Of a stretch of 64,000 nucleotides of DNA, positions 54,425 through 63,250 are shown in pieces (the first letter of the stretch is position 1; the number at the start of each line of letters is the position of its first letter). The DNA is from VXOI01 sp965261945. Lineage in GTDB: Bacteria > Chloroflexota > Dehalococcoidia > Lucifugimonadales > UBA3495. Both the position numbers and the translations under genes were made by a program. The stretch is from NCBI GenBank assembly GCA_965261945.1, contig CBDHEF010000001.1:434001-498000 (forward strand), given 5' to 3'. The notes under the pieces were generated by a model. The model saw nothing but the letters and a program-made list of their open reading frames with translations. It was not told where the DNA came from and ran no database searches.

Positions 54425-54524
54425 TCTGTCCGGGTAATCTATGGTGTCCTATGTTACTACCTATACAGGAACACTGTACAGCACCAAATGTCAGCATTCT
54501 TGACATCTAAGCGAGTATCCGGAG

Positions 54525-55241
54525 CTACCCCGCCAGCAACTCCAGCCGGTAGCTGACTCCCGCATCCGGGTCCAGCTCCACCACGCAGACCGCGCCCTGC
54601 TCCGGGGCGCCGATGGGGCCGTAGGGGCAGCCGGAGTAGACGGCCGTGGCGCTTCCGCGGGACACGTCAACATGACGGTCCCAGTGGCCCAGCGCCAGGT
54701 AGTGGCAGCCGGACGCCGCCACATCATCGGGGTAGATGGGTGAAGAACGCTGGTCACGGTCATTCTCGAAGTGGAAATGGCCGTGCGCCATGGCCACCAG
54801 CCACCGCCCCTCCGCAGGCTCCGGCATCCCGCGGAGAGGCCGGAAGTCCGGCGTATGCGACAACATCGCCCGGCCCCAAAGCTCCAGCCCCAACTCAGGG
54901 AAAGCCAGCGTCTCCCCCTCCGGCTCGCTGAACACGCTCAGGTTGGGCGGAGCAGCCTCGAACGGTGCCCGGCGGTACACCGAAGTCTTATGGGCCAGGT
55001 CGTGATTGCCGGGCAACACAATGACCGGCGTGTCCAAACAGGCCATCTGCGCCACGAACCGCGCCACAACGTCGTCGGAAACCCGCTCGTTGTCGAATAC
55101 GTCGCCCGCCAGCAGCAGCGCATCGCCGCCCAGCCGCTCCACTGCGTCCACCACCGACGACAGCACCTCCTCCGCCCGGGGATGCCCGGTTGGGTCACCA
55201 AGGTGAGTGTCGGAGGTGTGGATAAGGCGGAGTTTCTTCAT
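54525..55241 (-). CDS. Metallophosphoesterase (SbcD/Mre11-like)
   Basis: A 238-residue calcineurin-like phosphoesterase with the metal motifs SDTHLGD (residues 10-16), LAGDVFDN, LPGNHDLAH, MAHGHFHF and LGHWDRH. Similar to the nuclease domain of SbcD/Mre11 but without the C-terminal capping domain and without an SbcC partner nearby, so DNA repair is not established. It could act on other phosphoesters. It sits between the HindIII-like pair and a CoA-transferase gene on the same strand. Confidence 0.88.
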   Translation of the reverse strand: MKKLRLIHTSDTHLGDPTGHPRAEEVLSSVVDAVERLGGDALLLAGDVFDNERVSDDVVARFVAQMACLDTPVIVLPGNHDLAHKTSVYRRAPFEAAPPNLSVFSEPEGETLAFPELGLELWGRAMLSHTPDFRPLRGMPEPAEGRWLVAMAHGHFHFENDRDQRSSPIYPDDVAASGCHYLALGHWDRHVDVSRGSATAVYSGCPYGPIGAPEQGAVCVVELDPDAGVSYRLELLAG

Positions 55242-55283
55242 GCGGCTTGGCTGCTCCTGATGCTGTAAGTCCCGGCGCGGGTT

Positions 55284-56480
55284 CTACTCAGCGGCTCCGA
55301 TAACTCCCCGCGCTCTCAGGTCGGCAATCTGCTCGGCGGTAAAGCCCTGTTCGGCGAGGACCTCGTCGTTATGTTGCCCCAGCAGGGGCGGCGGGCGGCG
55401 GATGGCGGCGGGCGAGTCGGTGAGCTTCAGCGGCGAGTTGGGCGTCTTCAGGTTGGGGACGTTGGGATGCTCCATCTCGGCGATCATGTTGCGGGCCAGC
55501 ACCTGCGGGTTGGTGACCACCTCCGAGACGCGGTTGATCGGCCCGCAGGGGACGCCCGCGCCGTTGATCAGCTCGACCCAATGCCCGGCGCTCTTGTGCT
55601 TGAACACTTCCATCAGGATGCTCACGCACTCCTCCCTGTGGGCCACCCGCTCGGTGTTGGTGACGAAGCGCGGGTCTTCCAGAAGGTCCTCGCGCCCGAT
55701 GCCCCGGCACATCCGTTCCCACAGACCCTGGTTGGCGCAGCCGAGGATGAAGTAGCCGTCGGAGGATGCGAAACTCTGGTACGGCACCAGGCTGGGGTGG
55801 CCGGATCCCATGCGTTGCGGGTCTTCGCCGGTGCCCAGGTAGCGGGTGGCGTGGTAGCTGAGAGCCGCCACCTGTCCATCCAGCAGCGACGCCTCCACCC
55901 ACTGCCCCTTGCCGGTCTGGTCGCGCTGGCGCAGAGCAGTCACTACGGTGCCGTAGGCCATCATCCCGGCGAACAGGTCAACCAGCGAGAAGCCCACCCG
56001 CAGCGGCAGCCCGTCGGGTTCGCCGGTCAGGTGCATCAGCCCGCTGTATGCCTGGATAATCAGGTCATACCCTGGCATATCGGCCATCGGCCCGGTGCGC
56101 CCATAGCCGGATATGGAGCAGTAGACGATGCGCGGGTTGATGGCGCTGATGTCATCGTAGCCCAGGCCCATGCGCTCCAGGGCGCCGGCGCGAAAGCTCT
56201 CGATCATCACGTCGGCCTCAGCGGCCATCCGGCGCACCAGTTCCACGCCCTCCGGCTCCTTGAGGTTTATGGTGACGCTGCGCTTGTTGCGGTTGAAGGT
56301 GACGAACTGGGTGCTCTCACTGTTCCAGAAGGGCGTCCAGTTGCGCGTCTCATCGCCCTGCGACGGCTCCTCTATCTTCACCACGTCGGCGCCCATGTCG
56401 CCCAACAGCATGGTGCAGAAAGGGCCGGCCAGAGTCCGCGTTAAGTCCACAACTTTGATGTCTTCCAGCGCAGCGGCCAT
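55284..56480 (-). CDS. CaiB/BaiF family CoA transferase
   Basis: A 398-residue class III CoA transferase, moving CoA between carboxylic acids. Family features: VVDLTRTLAGPFCTMLLGDMGADVVKIE at the N-terminus, SFRAGALERMGLGYDDI, SISGYGRTGPMADMPGYDLIIQAYSGLMHLTGE, and the aspartate-bearing GFSLVDLFAGMMAYG. Substrate not identifiable. It starts at ATG 56480 in a 229-base divergent gap with the ribokinase gene that contains a palindromic repeat. Confidence 0.92.
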   Translation of the reverse strand: MAAALEDIKVVDLTRTLAGPFCTMLLGDMGADVVKIEEPSQGDETRNWTPFWNSESTQFVTFNRNKRSVTINLKEPEGVELVRRMAAEADVMIESFRAGALERMGLGYDDISAINPRIVYCSISGYGRTGPMADMPGYDLIIQAYSGLMHLTGEPDGLPLRVGFSLVDLFAGMMAYGTVVTALRQRDQTGKGQWVEASLLDGQVAALSYHATRYLGTGEDPQRMGSGHPSLVPYQSFASSDGYFILGCANQGLWERMCRGIGREDLLEDPRFVTNTERVAHREECVSILMEVFKHKSAGHWVELINGAGVPCGPINRVSEVVTNPQVLARNMIAEMEHPNVPNLKTPNSPLKLTDSPAAIRRPPPLLGQHNDEVLAEQGFTAEQIADLRARGVIGAAE

Positions 56481-56589
56481 GCGTCAATCTCCGAAATCAG
56501 CAACTTGGGATACCCTGGACAATCTGCCGATTATAGCACGGAGGACGACCCACCCCGGCGATTGACCGAAGGCACGGCCAGCATTCCGG

Positions 56590-56617
56590 TGTTCCCTTTC
56601 CCGGAGGGATAGGGAAC
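56590..56617. repeat. Palindromic repeat, divergent copy
   Basis: GTTCCCTTTCCC, GGAG loop, GGATAGGGAAC: a 12-bp stem with one mismatch, related to the dispersed repeat but lacking the TTAGGGTGAGGG tail. It lies in the divergent gap between the CoA transferase and ribokinase genes. Confidence 0.6.
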
Positions 56618-56709
56618 AACTAAAAGACCCTGCCAGGCTATCGGGTGCAATTGACCCACATGGCAAGCAATGTTAGGTTGGAGCATCGTATTACAGGAGC
56701 AAACAGGCG

Positions 56710-57642
56710 ATGAGCGGCAGCGAGACTCCGGGGGTTGTGGCGCTGGGCGGCATCAATATGGATTTGGTCACCTACTCGGCGCGGTTCCCGGAAGCGGGGG
56801 AAACGGTGGCCGGCGAGCGGTTCCTGACCTACGCCGGCGGCAAGGGCGCCAACCAGGCGGTCGCGGCGGCCCGCATGGGAGCGCGCACCGCCATGGTCGG
56901 CCGCGTCGGCGACGACATCTTCGGTCCTCAACTGCTGGGCGGACTTCGCGCCGTGGGCATTGACGTGTCCCGAATTGCGGTATGGCCCGGAGAGACCTCC
57001 GGCATCGCCGTTATCAGCATCGACGGCTCGGGGCAGAACCGCATCGTGCAGGTGCTGGGCGCCAACTCCACCTGCGGTGCGGAGCAGGCCAACGCCGTCA
57101 TTGCGGCCCTCGAAAACGCAGACACCTTGATGCTGCAACTGGAAGTCCCGATGGACGTATCGCTGGCCGCAGCGCAATCGGCGCGGGCCGCGGGCAAGAC
57201 GGTGATCCTGGACCCGGGGCCAGTGCGTCCCGTCCCTGCCGAGTTGCTGCAACTCAGCAGCGTCATCACTCCCAACGAGACCGAGGCCGAAGCGCTGGTA
57301 GGCTTCGCCGTTGACGGCCCCGACTCGGCGGCGCGGGCGGCGGATGACCTCCTGGCCCGCGGCGTGGGCGTGGCGGTGATCAAGCTGGGAGCGCTGGGGG
57401 CCTATTTCGCCACGCCGGAAATGTCGGGGTTCCAGCCCGCTTTCCCGGTCGCGGCGGTGGACACAGTGGCGGCGGGCGACGCCTTCAACGGGGCGCTCGC
57501 CGTCTGCCTCGCCGAAGGCATGGCTTTGCCCGGTGCGGTGCGGGTCGCCTGCGCCGCCGGATCCCTGGCCGTCACCACCACCGGCGCCCAGGACTCCATG
57601 CCCACCCGCGAGGCGGTGGAACATCTGCTGGCGGCATCTTGA
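56710..57642 (+). CDS. rbsK: Ribokinase (PfkB family)
   Basis: A 310-residue sugar kinase. LGGINMDLVTYSARFPEAGETV and FLTYAGGKGANQAVAAARMGA are PfkB signature 1 of ribokinases. NRIVQVLGANS and the C-terminal DTVAAGDAFNGALAV (signature 2, catalytic Asp) complete the set. It would phosphorylate ribose or a related pentose. ATG at 56710 lies downstream of ACAGGAGC. No sugar transporter gene adjoins it. It is convergent with the membrane protein gene that ends seven bases away. Confidence 0.9.
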   Translation: MSGSETPGVVALGGINMDLVTYSARFPEAGETVAGERFLTYAGGKGANQAVAAARMGARTAMVGRVGDDIFGPQLLGGLRAVGIDVSRIAVWPGETSGIAVISIDGSGQNRIVQVLGANSTCGAEQANAVIAALENADTLMLQLEVPMDVSLAAAQSARAAGKTVILDPGPVRPVPAELLQLSSVITPNETEAEALVGFAVDGPDSAARAADDLLARGVGVAVIKLGALGAYFATPEMSGFQPAFPVAAVDTVAAGDAFNGALAVCLAEGMALPGAVRVACAAGSLAVTTTGAQDSMPTREAVEHLLAAS

Positions 57643-57649
57643 CCCCGCG

Positions 57650-58231
57650 CTAACCGGCGCGGCCCCTGCCCCGCCAATACCACGCCAACGGAATTCCGGC
57701 GCTCACCGCCACCCAGCACAACGCCAGCAGGACGCAGATCCACCAATAGAGAGAAATTCGGATTTCCAAAGCGATGCCAAGACCGGCCAGCGCGGTCAGC
57801 AACGCCATCAGCACGGCGGTCGCCCATCCGAATGCGCGACCCCCCCGGACTTTCAACCCGACAGTCAGGGCCAGGCCGGAACAGGCCAGTCCCAACACCA
57901 GCAGCGTGACGATGGCTGTCGCCTTCCAATACCCATCGGAGTCGGGCGTTAGCCACAGCCCGGACAGCAGCAGAAGCAACGCTGCCATCGCCAGGGCCAG
58001 CACGGCAGGACGCAGCCCCCGCCCTGCTCCGGCGCGGGGCATCGCAGTGGCGGGCAGCGAGGTCAGGAAGTATCCGCCCGTCAGCAGGGCGGTCAGCAGC
58101 AACCGGCCCCGCGTATTGGTATACTCCAACGTGCCAAGCATCACGCCAACGACCGTCAGCACGGCCAACAGCGATACGAACAGCCCTACGATGTGAGTTT
58201 GGGGCCGGCCGGCCCATTCGATAAGTTTCAT
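57650..58231 (-). CDS. Integral membrane protein, unknown function
   Basis: A 193-residue protein with about six hydrophobic segments: IVGLFVSLLAVLTVVGVML, LLLTALLTGGYFLTSL, AVLALAMAALLLLLSGLWL, ATAIVTLLVLGLACSGLAL, ATAVLMALLTALAGLGIAL, and YWWICVLLALCWVAVSAGI. ATG at 58231 gives MKLIEWAGRPQTH, a sensible cytoplasmic start; the frame opens further upstream to 58417. No family recognised. Confidence 0.7.
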   Translation of the reverse strand: MKLIEWAGRPQTHIVGLFVSLLAVLTVVGVMLGTLEYTNTRGRLLLTALLTGGYFLTSLPATAMPRAGAGRGLRPAVLALAMAALLLLLSGLWLTPDSDGYWKATAIVTLLVLGLACSGLALTVGLKVRGGRAFGWATAVLMALLTALAGLGIALEIRISLYWWICVLLALCWVAVSAGIPLAWYWRGRGRAG

Positions 58232-58331
58232 CCTTGCGCCACGGCGTCGGCTGATGCGAAGAAGCCGAGCATGGCGAACATTATAGCCGCGACCCCACCG
58301 GATAGCCGCGACCCCACCGGGGTTCCGGTGA

Positions 58332-58859
58332 GTGGCGAGAGTTGCATTGACCACATCCCAGGACAAATTCTGCGCCTCCTGCGCCACGCCATTGGAACAG
58401 CGGGAAGTCTTCGGCACGGAGCGGCCCGCTTGCCCCCATTGCGGACGGGTGGTGTTCTACGACCCGAAGGTCGCCGCCGTCTGCGTCATCGCCCGCGAAG
58501 GCCGGGTGCTCATGATTCGCCGCGCCACCGACCTCGGCTATGGCCTGTGGAGTCTGCCCGGCGGCTTCGTAGACCGGGGAGAGGTCGTGGAATCGGCCGC
58601 TGCCCGCGAGGCCCGGGAGGAAACGGGACTGGAAGTAACCGTAACCGGACTGCTCGGCCTCTTCTCCCTCCCCGGCGACCCGGTAATCGTCGTCGCCTTC
58701 ACCGCCCGCGAGACCGGAGGCGCCCTCGCGCCTGGCCCCGAAGCGCTGGAAACCGCCTTCTACCCGCCCGACGCGCTCCCGGAACTCGCCTTCACCCGCG
58801 ACACAGAAATCCTGTCACTCTGGCAGAGCAAGTCCCCTCCCCCTCATGGGGAGGGTTAG
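58332..58859 (+). CDS. Nudix hydrolase with N-terminal zinc ribbon
   Basis: A 175-residue pyrophosphohydrolase. Zinc ribbon CASC (residues ~14-17) and CPHC precede the Nudix box GGFVDRGEVVESAAAREAREETGLEV, whose REAREET helix carries the metal-binding glutamates. Similar to ADP-ribose or NADH pyrophosphatase-type Nudix proteins. GTG start at 58332. The last ~8 residues (SPPPHGEG) and the stop codon are supplied by a dispersed palindromic repeat, so the original C-terminus may have been replaced. Confidence 0.88.
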   Translation: MARVALTTSQDKFCASCATPLEQREVFGTERPACPHCGRVVFYDPKVAAVCVIAREGRVLMIRRATDLGYGLWSLPGGFVDRGEVVESAAAREAREETGLEVTVTGLLGLFSLPGDPVIVVAFTARETGGALAPGPEALETAFYPPDALPELAFTRDTEILSLWQSKSPPPHGEG

Positions 58860-58868
58860 GGTGGGGGG
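58830..58868. repeat. Dispersed palindromic repeat, copy 3
   Basis: AAGTCCCCTCCCCC, TCAT loop, GGGGAGGGTTAGGGTGGGGG. It overlaps the 3' end of the Nudix gene and provides its TAG stop, and reaches to within 10 bases of the comF start. Confidence 0.8.
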
Positions 58869-58878
58869 GCGAAACCAC

Positions 58879-59565
58879 TTGCTGTCAAAGCTAACCAAGT
58901 CAGCCATCGACCTGATATTCCCCATCCACTGCTCCGGCTGCGGGCGCGAGGGCGGCATCATCTGCGGGCAGTGCGCTGACGGTCTGGAGCGGCTGACACT
59001 TCCATACTGCCGCATCTGCGCCGCGCCGGGAGTTGGCGGCGTGTGCCGCTGGTGCCTCCAGTTCCCTCGCGGGTTCGACTCGCTGCGCTCACCCTTCCGG
59101 TTCGAGGGGACGGTGCGTGAAGCAGTCCACGCCCTCAAGTACCGGGGTGTGCGGGTCGCCGCCGGTGCGCTTGCAGGGCTGATGGCCGACTACCTGCAAC
59201 GCAACCCGGTCTCGGCGGATGTGCTGATTCCCGCGCCGCTGCACCCGCGCCGGCTACGCAGCCGGGGCTACAATCAGTCGGCGCTGCTGGCCCTCGAACT
59301 TGGCAGGAGTTTGGGCCGGCCGGTACGCGGAGACCTGCTCATCCGCGTCGCAAACGCCCGCCCGCAGGTGGAAGCCCGAACGCAGGAGGAGCGGCGCAAC
59401 AACGTCGCCAACAATTTCGCCTGCGATGCCGACGCCAGCGGCCTGACCGCGCTGCTGATCGACGACGTGGCCACCACCGGCAGCACCCTGTCGGAGTGCG
59501 CCCAAGCCCTGAAGAACGCCGGAGCCGCCAAAGTCTACGCCCTGACCCTGGCGCGGGATGGCTAG
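58879..59565 (+). CDS. comF: ComF family protein (phosphoribosyltransferase-like)
   Basis: About 228 residues. The N-terminal zinc ribbon is CSGCGREGGIICGQCADGL with CRICAAPGVGGVCRWC. VHALKYRG follows, then the phosphoribosyltransferase-type core PAPLHPRRLRSRGYNQSALLA and LLIDDVATTGSTLSECAQAL (PRPP loop). ComF proteins take part in natural DNA uptake and its links to replication restart. The TTG at 58879 gives a typical length. An ATG at 58846 lies within the palindromic repeat and is less likely. No other competence genes are near. Confidence 0.88.
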   Translation: MLSKLTKSAIDLIFPIHCSGCGREGGIICGQCADGLERLTLPYCRICAAPGVGGVCRWCLQFPRGFDSLRSPFRFEGTVREAVHALKYRGVRVAAGALAGLMADYLQRNPVSADVLIPAPLHPRRLRSRGYNQSALLALELGRSLGRPVRGDLLIRVANARPQVEARTQEERRNNVANNFACDADASGLTALLIDDVATTGSTLSECAQALKNAGAAKVYALTLARDG

Positions 59566-59610
59566 GCGTATGAAGGCGATCAGGGTCATTCACGATCAGG
59601 GTCATTCAAG

Positions 59611-59636
59611 TGTTCCCTCTCCCTCCGGGGGAGGGT
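59611..59636. repeat. Palindromic repeat, partial copy
   Basis: TGTTCCCTCTCCCTCCGGGGGAGGG: the hairpin half of the dispersed repeat without the TTAGGGTGAGGG tail. Located between comF and the BNR-repeat gene. Confidence 0.6.
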
Positions 59637-59801
59637 TCGTGGGCGACAGTAGTCCGGTTCCGGAATTTCACCTCCACTCCCATGTGAGAGAGAACAGTTG
59701 CATGACTCTATGACGGCGAGTAGCCGCGATTGACAATAGAGGGCGTGTCTGCTGAAATTGGGCAATCACCGTACAGAATGACTGATATGGAGGAGAGCGT
59801 T

Positions 59802-60785
59802 ATGGCAGGCAAGACTCTGATCTACGTCGGCGCCGAGGCTGACGGTTTGTATCGCAAGGAAGCCGGAGACTCCCGCTGGGAAAAGCTGGCCAAGGGTATG
59901 CCGCCCTCCCCGCAGGTGCGGGCCATCGCGGTGCATCCCAACGACGCCAACACCATCTTCGTCGGCACCCAGCGCGGCGTCTACCGCTCGCAGGACTGCG
60001 GCGACAGCTTCGAGCGCATGAACATGACCGAGGGCCGCATTGTCTGGTCAATCAAGTTTCACCCCCACGACCTCAACATCATGTTCCTGGGAACAGAGGG
60101 CGCCGAGATCTTCAAGAGCGCCGACGGCGGCGAAAACTGGGACTACCTGTCCACCGTCGCCAACCCAGACGCGGTGCAGATGGCCTTCGCCACCCGCATC
60201 CTGGGCATCGGCATCGAGAGCGGCGACACCAACCAGATGTACGCGGCCCTGGAAGTCGGCGGCGCTGCCCACAGCTCCGACGGCGGCAAGACCTGGACCA
60301 TCGTCAACAGCGTATTCGAAGGCGACGTTGACCTCTTGGACCTGCACGGCGTAACCGTGGGCGTCAACGAGTCCGTCTTCATCTCCAACCGCACCGGCGT
60401 CTGGCGCACCCGCGACCGGGGCAATACCTGGGACGATCTCCAGTTCGAGAACTTTTCCAACATCCGCTACTCCCGCGGCGTCGAGGTCGCGCCCAACGAC
60501 CCCAGCACCCTCTACGCCTGCATCGGCCTGAACTTCGGCAGCGAAGAGGGCGGCATTCTGCGCTCCACCGACGCCGGGGACAACTGGAGCCGGTTCGACC
60601 AGGGCATCCAGCCCATCAGCACCACCTTCGGCATCGCCGTCAACGACCGCGCCCCGGAGCAGGTCTACTTCTGCACCCGCAAGGGCCAGGTCTTCGGCAC
60701 CCACGACGGCGGCGCCACCTGGCAGGGCCACGACCTCCCGGAGATGGCCGCCAACGTCAAGGCCATCGCCTGCACGTCGGTCTAG
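59802..60785 (+). CDS. BNR/Asp-box repeat beta-propeller protein
   Basis: A 327-residue repeat protein with recurring Asp-box elements (SQDCGDSFERM, SADGGENWDYL, SSDGGKTWTIV, TRDRGNTWDDL, STDAGDNWSRF, THDGGATWQGH), one per propeller blade. These occur in sialidases and in photosystem-assembly-like or glycosyl-hydrolase-like propellers. No sialidase catalytic residues (RIP, Tyr/Glu pair) are apparent, so enzyme function is not claimed. ATG at 59802 has GGAGGAGA upstream. No signal peptide, so probably cytoplasmic. Confidence 0.85.
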   Translation: MAGKTLIYVGAEADGLYRKEAGDSRWEKLAKGMPPSPQVRAIAVHPNDANTIFVGTQRGVYRSQDCGDSFERMNMTEGRIVWSIKFHPHDLNIMFLGTEGAEIFKSADGGENWDYLSTVANPDAVQMAFATRILGIGIESGDTNQMYAALEVGGAAHSSDGGKTWTIVNSVFEGDVDLLDLHGVTVGVNESVFISNRTGVWRTRDRGNTWDDLQFENFSNIRYSRGVEVAPNDPSTLYACIGLNFGSEEGGILRSTDAGDNWSRFDQGIQPISTTFGIAVNDRAPEQVYFCTRKGQVFGTHDGGATWQGHDLPEMAANVKAIACTSV

Positions 60786-60794
60786 CCACCACAG

Positions 60795-60833
60795 AATCCC
60801 CTCTCCCAGCGGGATAGGGTTATGGTGAGGGCG
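60795..60833. repeat. Dispersed palindromic repeat, copy 4
   Basis: GAATCCCCTCTCCCAGCGGGATAGGGTTATGGTGAGGGCG with two changes from the common form. It fills most of the gap between the BNR gene and the acyl-CoA-dehydrogenase-like gene. Confidence 0.75.
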
Positions 60834-60840
60834 CGTATCC

Positions 60841-62010
60841 ATGACCTCCTCAACCAACCCCGACATAGTGGCCGCAGCAAAGGCGCTGCGGCCACAAATA
60901 GTTGCGGCGCGGAATGAAATCGAGGAATTCCGGCGGCTGCCCACTGCCATCATTGACCAGATGGACCGGGCCGGGCTGTTCCGTATGTTTGTACCCAAGT
61001 CCTTGGGCGGACCTGAAACCGACCCGCTGACCGCCTTCCGTACCGTGGAGCAACTGTCCATAGCCGACGGCTCGGTGGGATGGTGTTGCCTCATCGCCGG
61101 CTCCATCTCCCTGTACACGGGCTGGCTGGACGCCACGACGGCCAGCGAGATAGTGGGAAGCCCGCCCACACTCCGGGCATCCGGCTCCTTCCGACCCGAG
61201 GGAACGGCCCGGATCTCCGATGGCGGCTATTTGGTCAACGGCCGCTGGGACTTTGCCAGTGGCTGCCTTCATGCCAACTGGCTGTTTTTCAACTGCGTGG
61301 TGACTGACGAGAACGGGCCGCGTTACAACAGCGGCGGCCTGCCCGAACTGCGGATGATGTCTCTCCCAATCGAGGCAGCCACCATCCACGACAACTGGTC
61401 GGTTATCGGTCTCCACGGCACCGGCAGCAACGACGTGTCGGTGGAGGGGCTGCTCGTTCCTGCGGAACGCACCTTCGCGCTGGCGTCCGACTCCGTTGAT
61501 GCCGCCCCGCTTTACAACGCCCGCGCCGCGCTGGCTACCGCCTTTACGCTGCTGGCGGCCAACGCATTGGGAATGGCCCGGGGAGCGATGGATGCCTTCC
61601 TGGACTTGGCTGGCGCGTCGGCCACCACCATGAACCCGGCCCTGCTCCGCGACCGGGGGCCGGTGCAGTTGGCAGCAGGCCGGGCCGAGGCCATCATCAG
61701 CGGGGCGAGGGCCTACGTGCTCCACGCTGTGGGCGAGATGTGGGACGCGGTCCAGTACGGGAAGCCAGACCTGGGCGAGGAAATACTTCAAAGCAGGCTG
61801 GCGGTCACCCACGGAGTCCACGAGGCTGCCAGGGCCATTGATATGCTCTACCACGCCTCAGGCACCAACGCGGTGCGCCGAGGCAACCTGCTGGAGCGCT
61901 ACTTCCGCGACATCAACGCCGCCATGATGCACGCCGCGGGCCTACCCGCCAACTTCGAGCAGGGCGGCCGAGTGGCAATGGGACTGCCGCCGGGTGCGCC
62001 GGGCTGGTAG
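60841..62010 (+). CDS. Acyl-CoA dehydrogenase-like flavoprotein (group D monooxygenase-like)
   Basis: A 389-residue protein of the acyl-CoA dehydrogenase fold. RLPTAIIDQMDRAGLFRMFVPKSLGG, AFRTVEQLSIADGSVGWCCLIAG and GLHGTGSNDVSVEGLLVPAER resemble the reduced-flavin-dependent hydroxylases (HpaB/HsaA/DszC-like). These lack the catalytic Glu of true acyl-CoA dehydrogenases. The C-terminal HEAARAIDMLYHASGTNAVRRGNLLERYFRDINAA is family-typical. It probably hydroxylates or oxidises an aromatic or heteroatom substrate; no flavin reductase gene is near. ATG at 60841 directly follows the palindromic repeat. Confidence 0.82.
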   Translation: MTSSTNPDIVAAAKALRPQIVAARNEIEEFRRLPTAIIDQMDRAGLFRMFVPKSLGGPETDPLTAFRTVEQLSIADGSVGWCCLIAGSISLYTGWLDATTASEIVGSPPTLRASGSFRPEGTARISDGGYLVNGRWDFASGCLHANWLFFNCVVTDENGPRYNSGGLPELRMMSLPIEAATIHDNWSVIGLHGTGSNDVSVEGLLVPAERTFALASDSVDAAPLYNARAALATAFTLLAANALGMARGAMDAFLDLAGASATTMNPALLRDRGPVQLAAGRAEAIISGARAYVLHAVGEMWDAVQYGKPDLGEEILQSRLAVTHGVHEAARAIDMLYHASGTNAVRRGNLLERYFRDINAAMMHAAGLPANFEQGGRVAMGLPPGAPGW

Positions 62011-62074
62011 CTTATCAGCCGCGGGCCAGGGTTTTACGGCCGCCACTGAATCGCCGCCGTTCAGGAGATAGTCA

Positions 62075-62770
62075 ATGAAGTCTGATACCGTAGAATTCTG
62101 GGACGAAACCTGGGCCACAATGGAGCACACTTTCGCCGATCATGACGCGCTGCTGGAAGAGCACGGCAGGGAGCCGAAGCCGGGACGCGCTCTTGACTTG
62201 GGATGCGGGTCAGGCGGAAACGCCGTATGGCTGGCCGAGCGCGGCTGGCAGGTGACCGCGGTTGACTTCTCTGCCGTTGCCATTGAGAAAGCGAAGCTGC
62301 TGGCCGCTGACCGACTGGTTGAAGTGGAATTCATAGTGTCAGACGTCACTGCGTACCGTCCGCATGGGCTGTACGACCTGATTACCACTTTCTACATACA
62401 GCTTTGGCCTGAGCAACGGGCGCAGATGCTCTTCGCCGCCGTTGAAGCCCTGGCTCCGGGCGGCAGACTCCTTTTCGTAAGCCATGACCAATCTTCGCCG
62501 CCCTCCGGGTGGAGCCAAGAGGACTTGGAATCCCTAACGACTCCTGACCAAGTGGTTGCCGAATTACATGGTCTGAGGATAGAGCGGGCGGAGGTTGTGG
62601 AAGGGTTCGGCGCCCACGCAGGGAATATGTCGCCCTCAGAGTTATTGGAAGATCACAACAGCCACGAGCGCGACCAACATCCCCACGAAGAGGCCAACCA
62701 CGACGGCGGGTTCCACGGAGCGACCACGGTAGTGATGGGGGCGAAGGACAAGACAGTCGCATCCCCCTGA
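62075..62770 (+). CDS. SAM-dependent class I methyltransferase
   Basis: A 231-residue methyltransferase. Motif I is ALDLGCGSGGNAVWLAERGW (about residues 39-58), then VTAVDFSAVAIEKAK (motif II) and GGRLLFVSH (motif post-III). The His/Asp-rich C-terminus (DHNSHERDQHPHEEANHDGGFHG) suggests metal binding and resembles thiopurine/tellurite-type small-molecule methyltransferases (TehB-like). Target unknown. ATG at 62075 after AGGAGATAGTCA. Confidence 0.85.
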   Translation: MKSDTVEFWDETWATMEHTFADHDALLEEHGREPKPGRALDLGCGSGGNAVWLAERGWQVTAVDFSAVAIEKAKLLAADRLVEVEFIVSDVTAYRPHGLYDLITTFYIQLWPEQRAQMLFAAVEALAPGGRLLFVSHDQSSPPSGWSQEDLESLTTPDQVVAELHGLRIERAEVVEGFGAHAGNMSPSELLEDHNSHERDQHPHEEANHDGGFHGATTVVMGAKDKTVASP

Positions 62771-62800
62771 AAGGATCGCGCGACAGGCAGGCATCCCACG

Positions 62801-63196
62801 CTATTCCTGCTGCGGCGAGCCGGCTGGCGGCGGCACACGAAAGATGACCCCTCCGTCCGGTGCGTGCGAGTGCGAAATGAAGGCGTCGGTCAATCGCCGG
62901 ATTTCCGCCATGGTCTCGGCGTGCTGGGCGTCGGCGCGCTCCCGCGCTTCTCTGAATTGGCCTTCGGCCCACTCCCGCAACTCCCTGTAGCGATCTTCGG
63001 TGCGTTCCCGCGCTTCCGCGTGTTGGGCCTCGGTGCGTTCCCGCAACTCCCTGTACCGATCGTCAGATCGTTCCCGTCCGGCCTTGACTTCGCCTTCCAA
63101 ATGGCCAAGACGCAGATAGACCGGACCAACCAGGCCCAGAACCGTAACTAAGGCAACCGACACCGAGGCAAAAGCGGCTATCGTAGGGGCATCCAT
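62801..63196 (-). CDS. Membrane-anchored coiled-coil protein
   Basis: A 131-residue protein. An N-terminal hydrophobic segment (TIAAFASVSVALVTVLGLVGPVYL) is followed by a charged helical region with an imperfect heptad-like repeat (RSDDRYRELRERTEAQHAEA, RTEDRYRELREWAEGQ, REARERADAQHAETM). The repeat is visible at DNA level as recurring CGCGAGCGC-type words. Likely an inner-membrane protein with a cytoplasmic coiled coil. No family assigned. Confidence 0.7.
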   Translation of the reverse strand: MDAPTIAAFASVSVALVTVLGLVGPVYLRLGHLEGEVKAGRERSDDRYRELRERTEAQHAEARERTEDRYRELREWAEGQFREARERADAQHAETMAEIRRLTDAFISHSHAPDGGVIFRVPPPAGSPQQE

Positions 63197-63250
63197 CGTT
63201 TCTTCCCCTGTTCGGGTGTTCCTTTGCCTACATTCATTATAACCGCCCCC

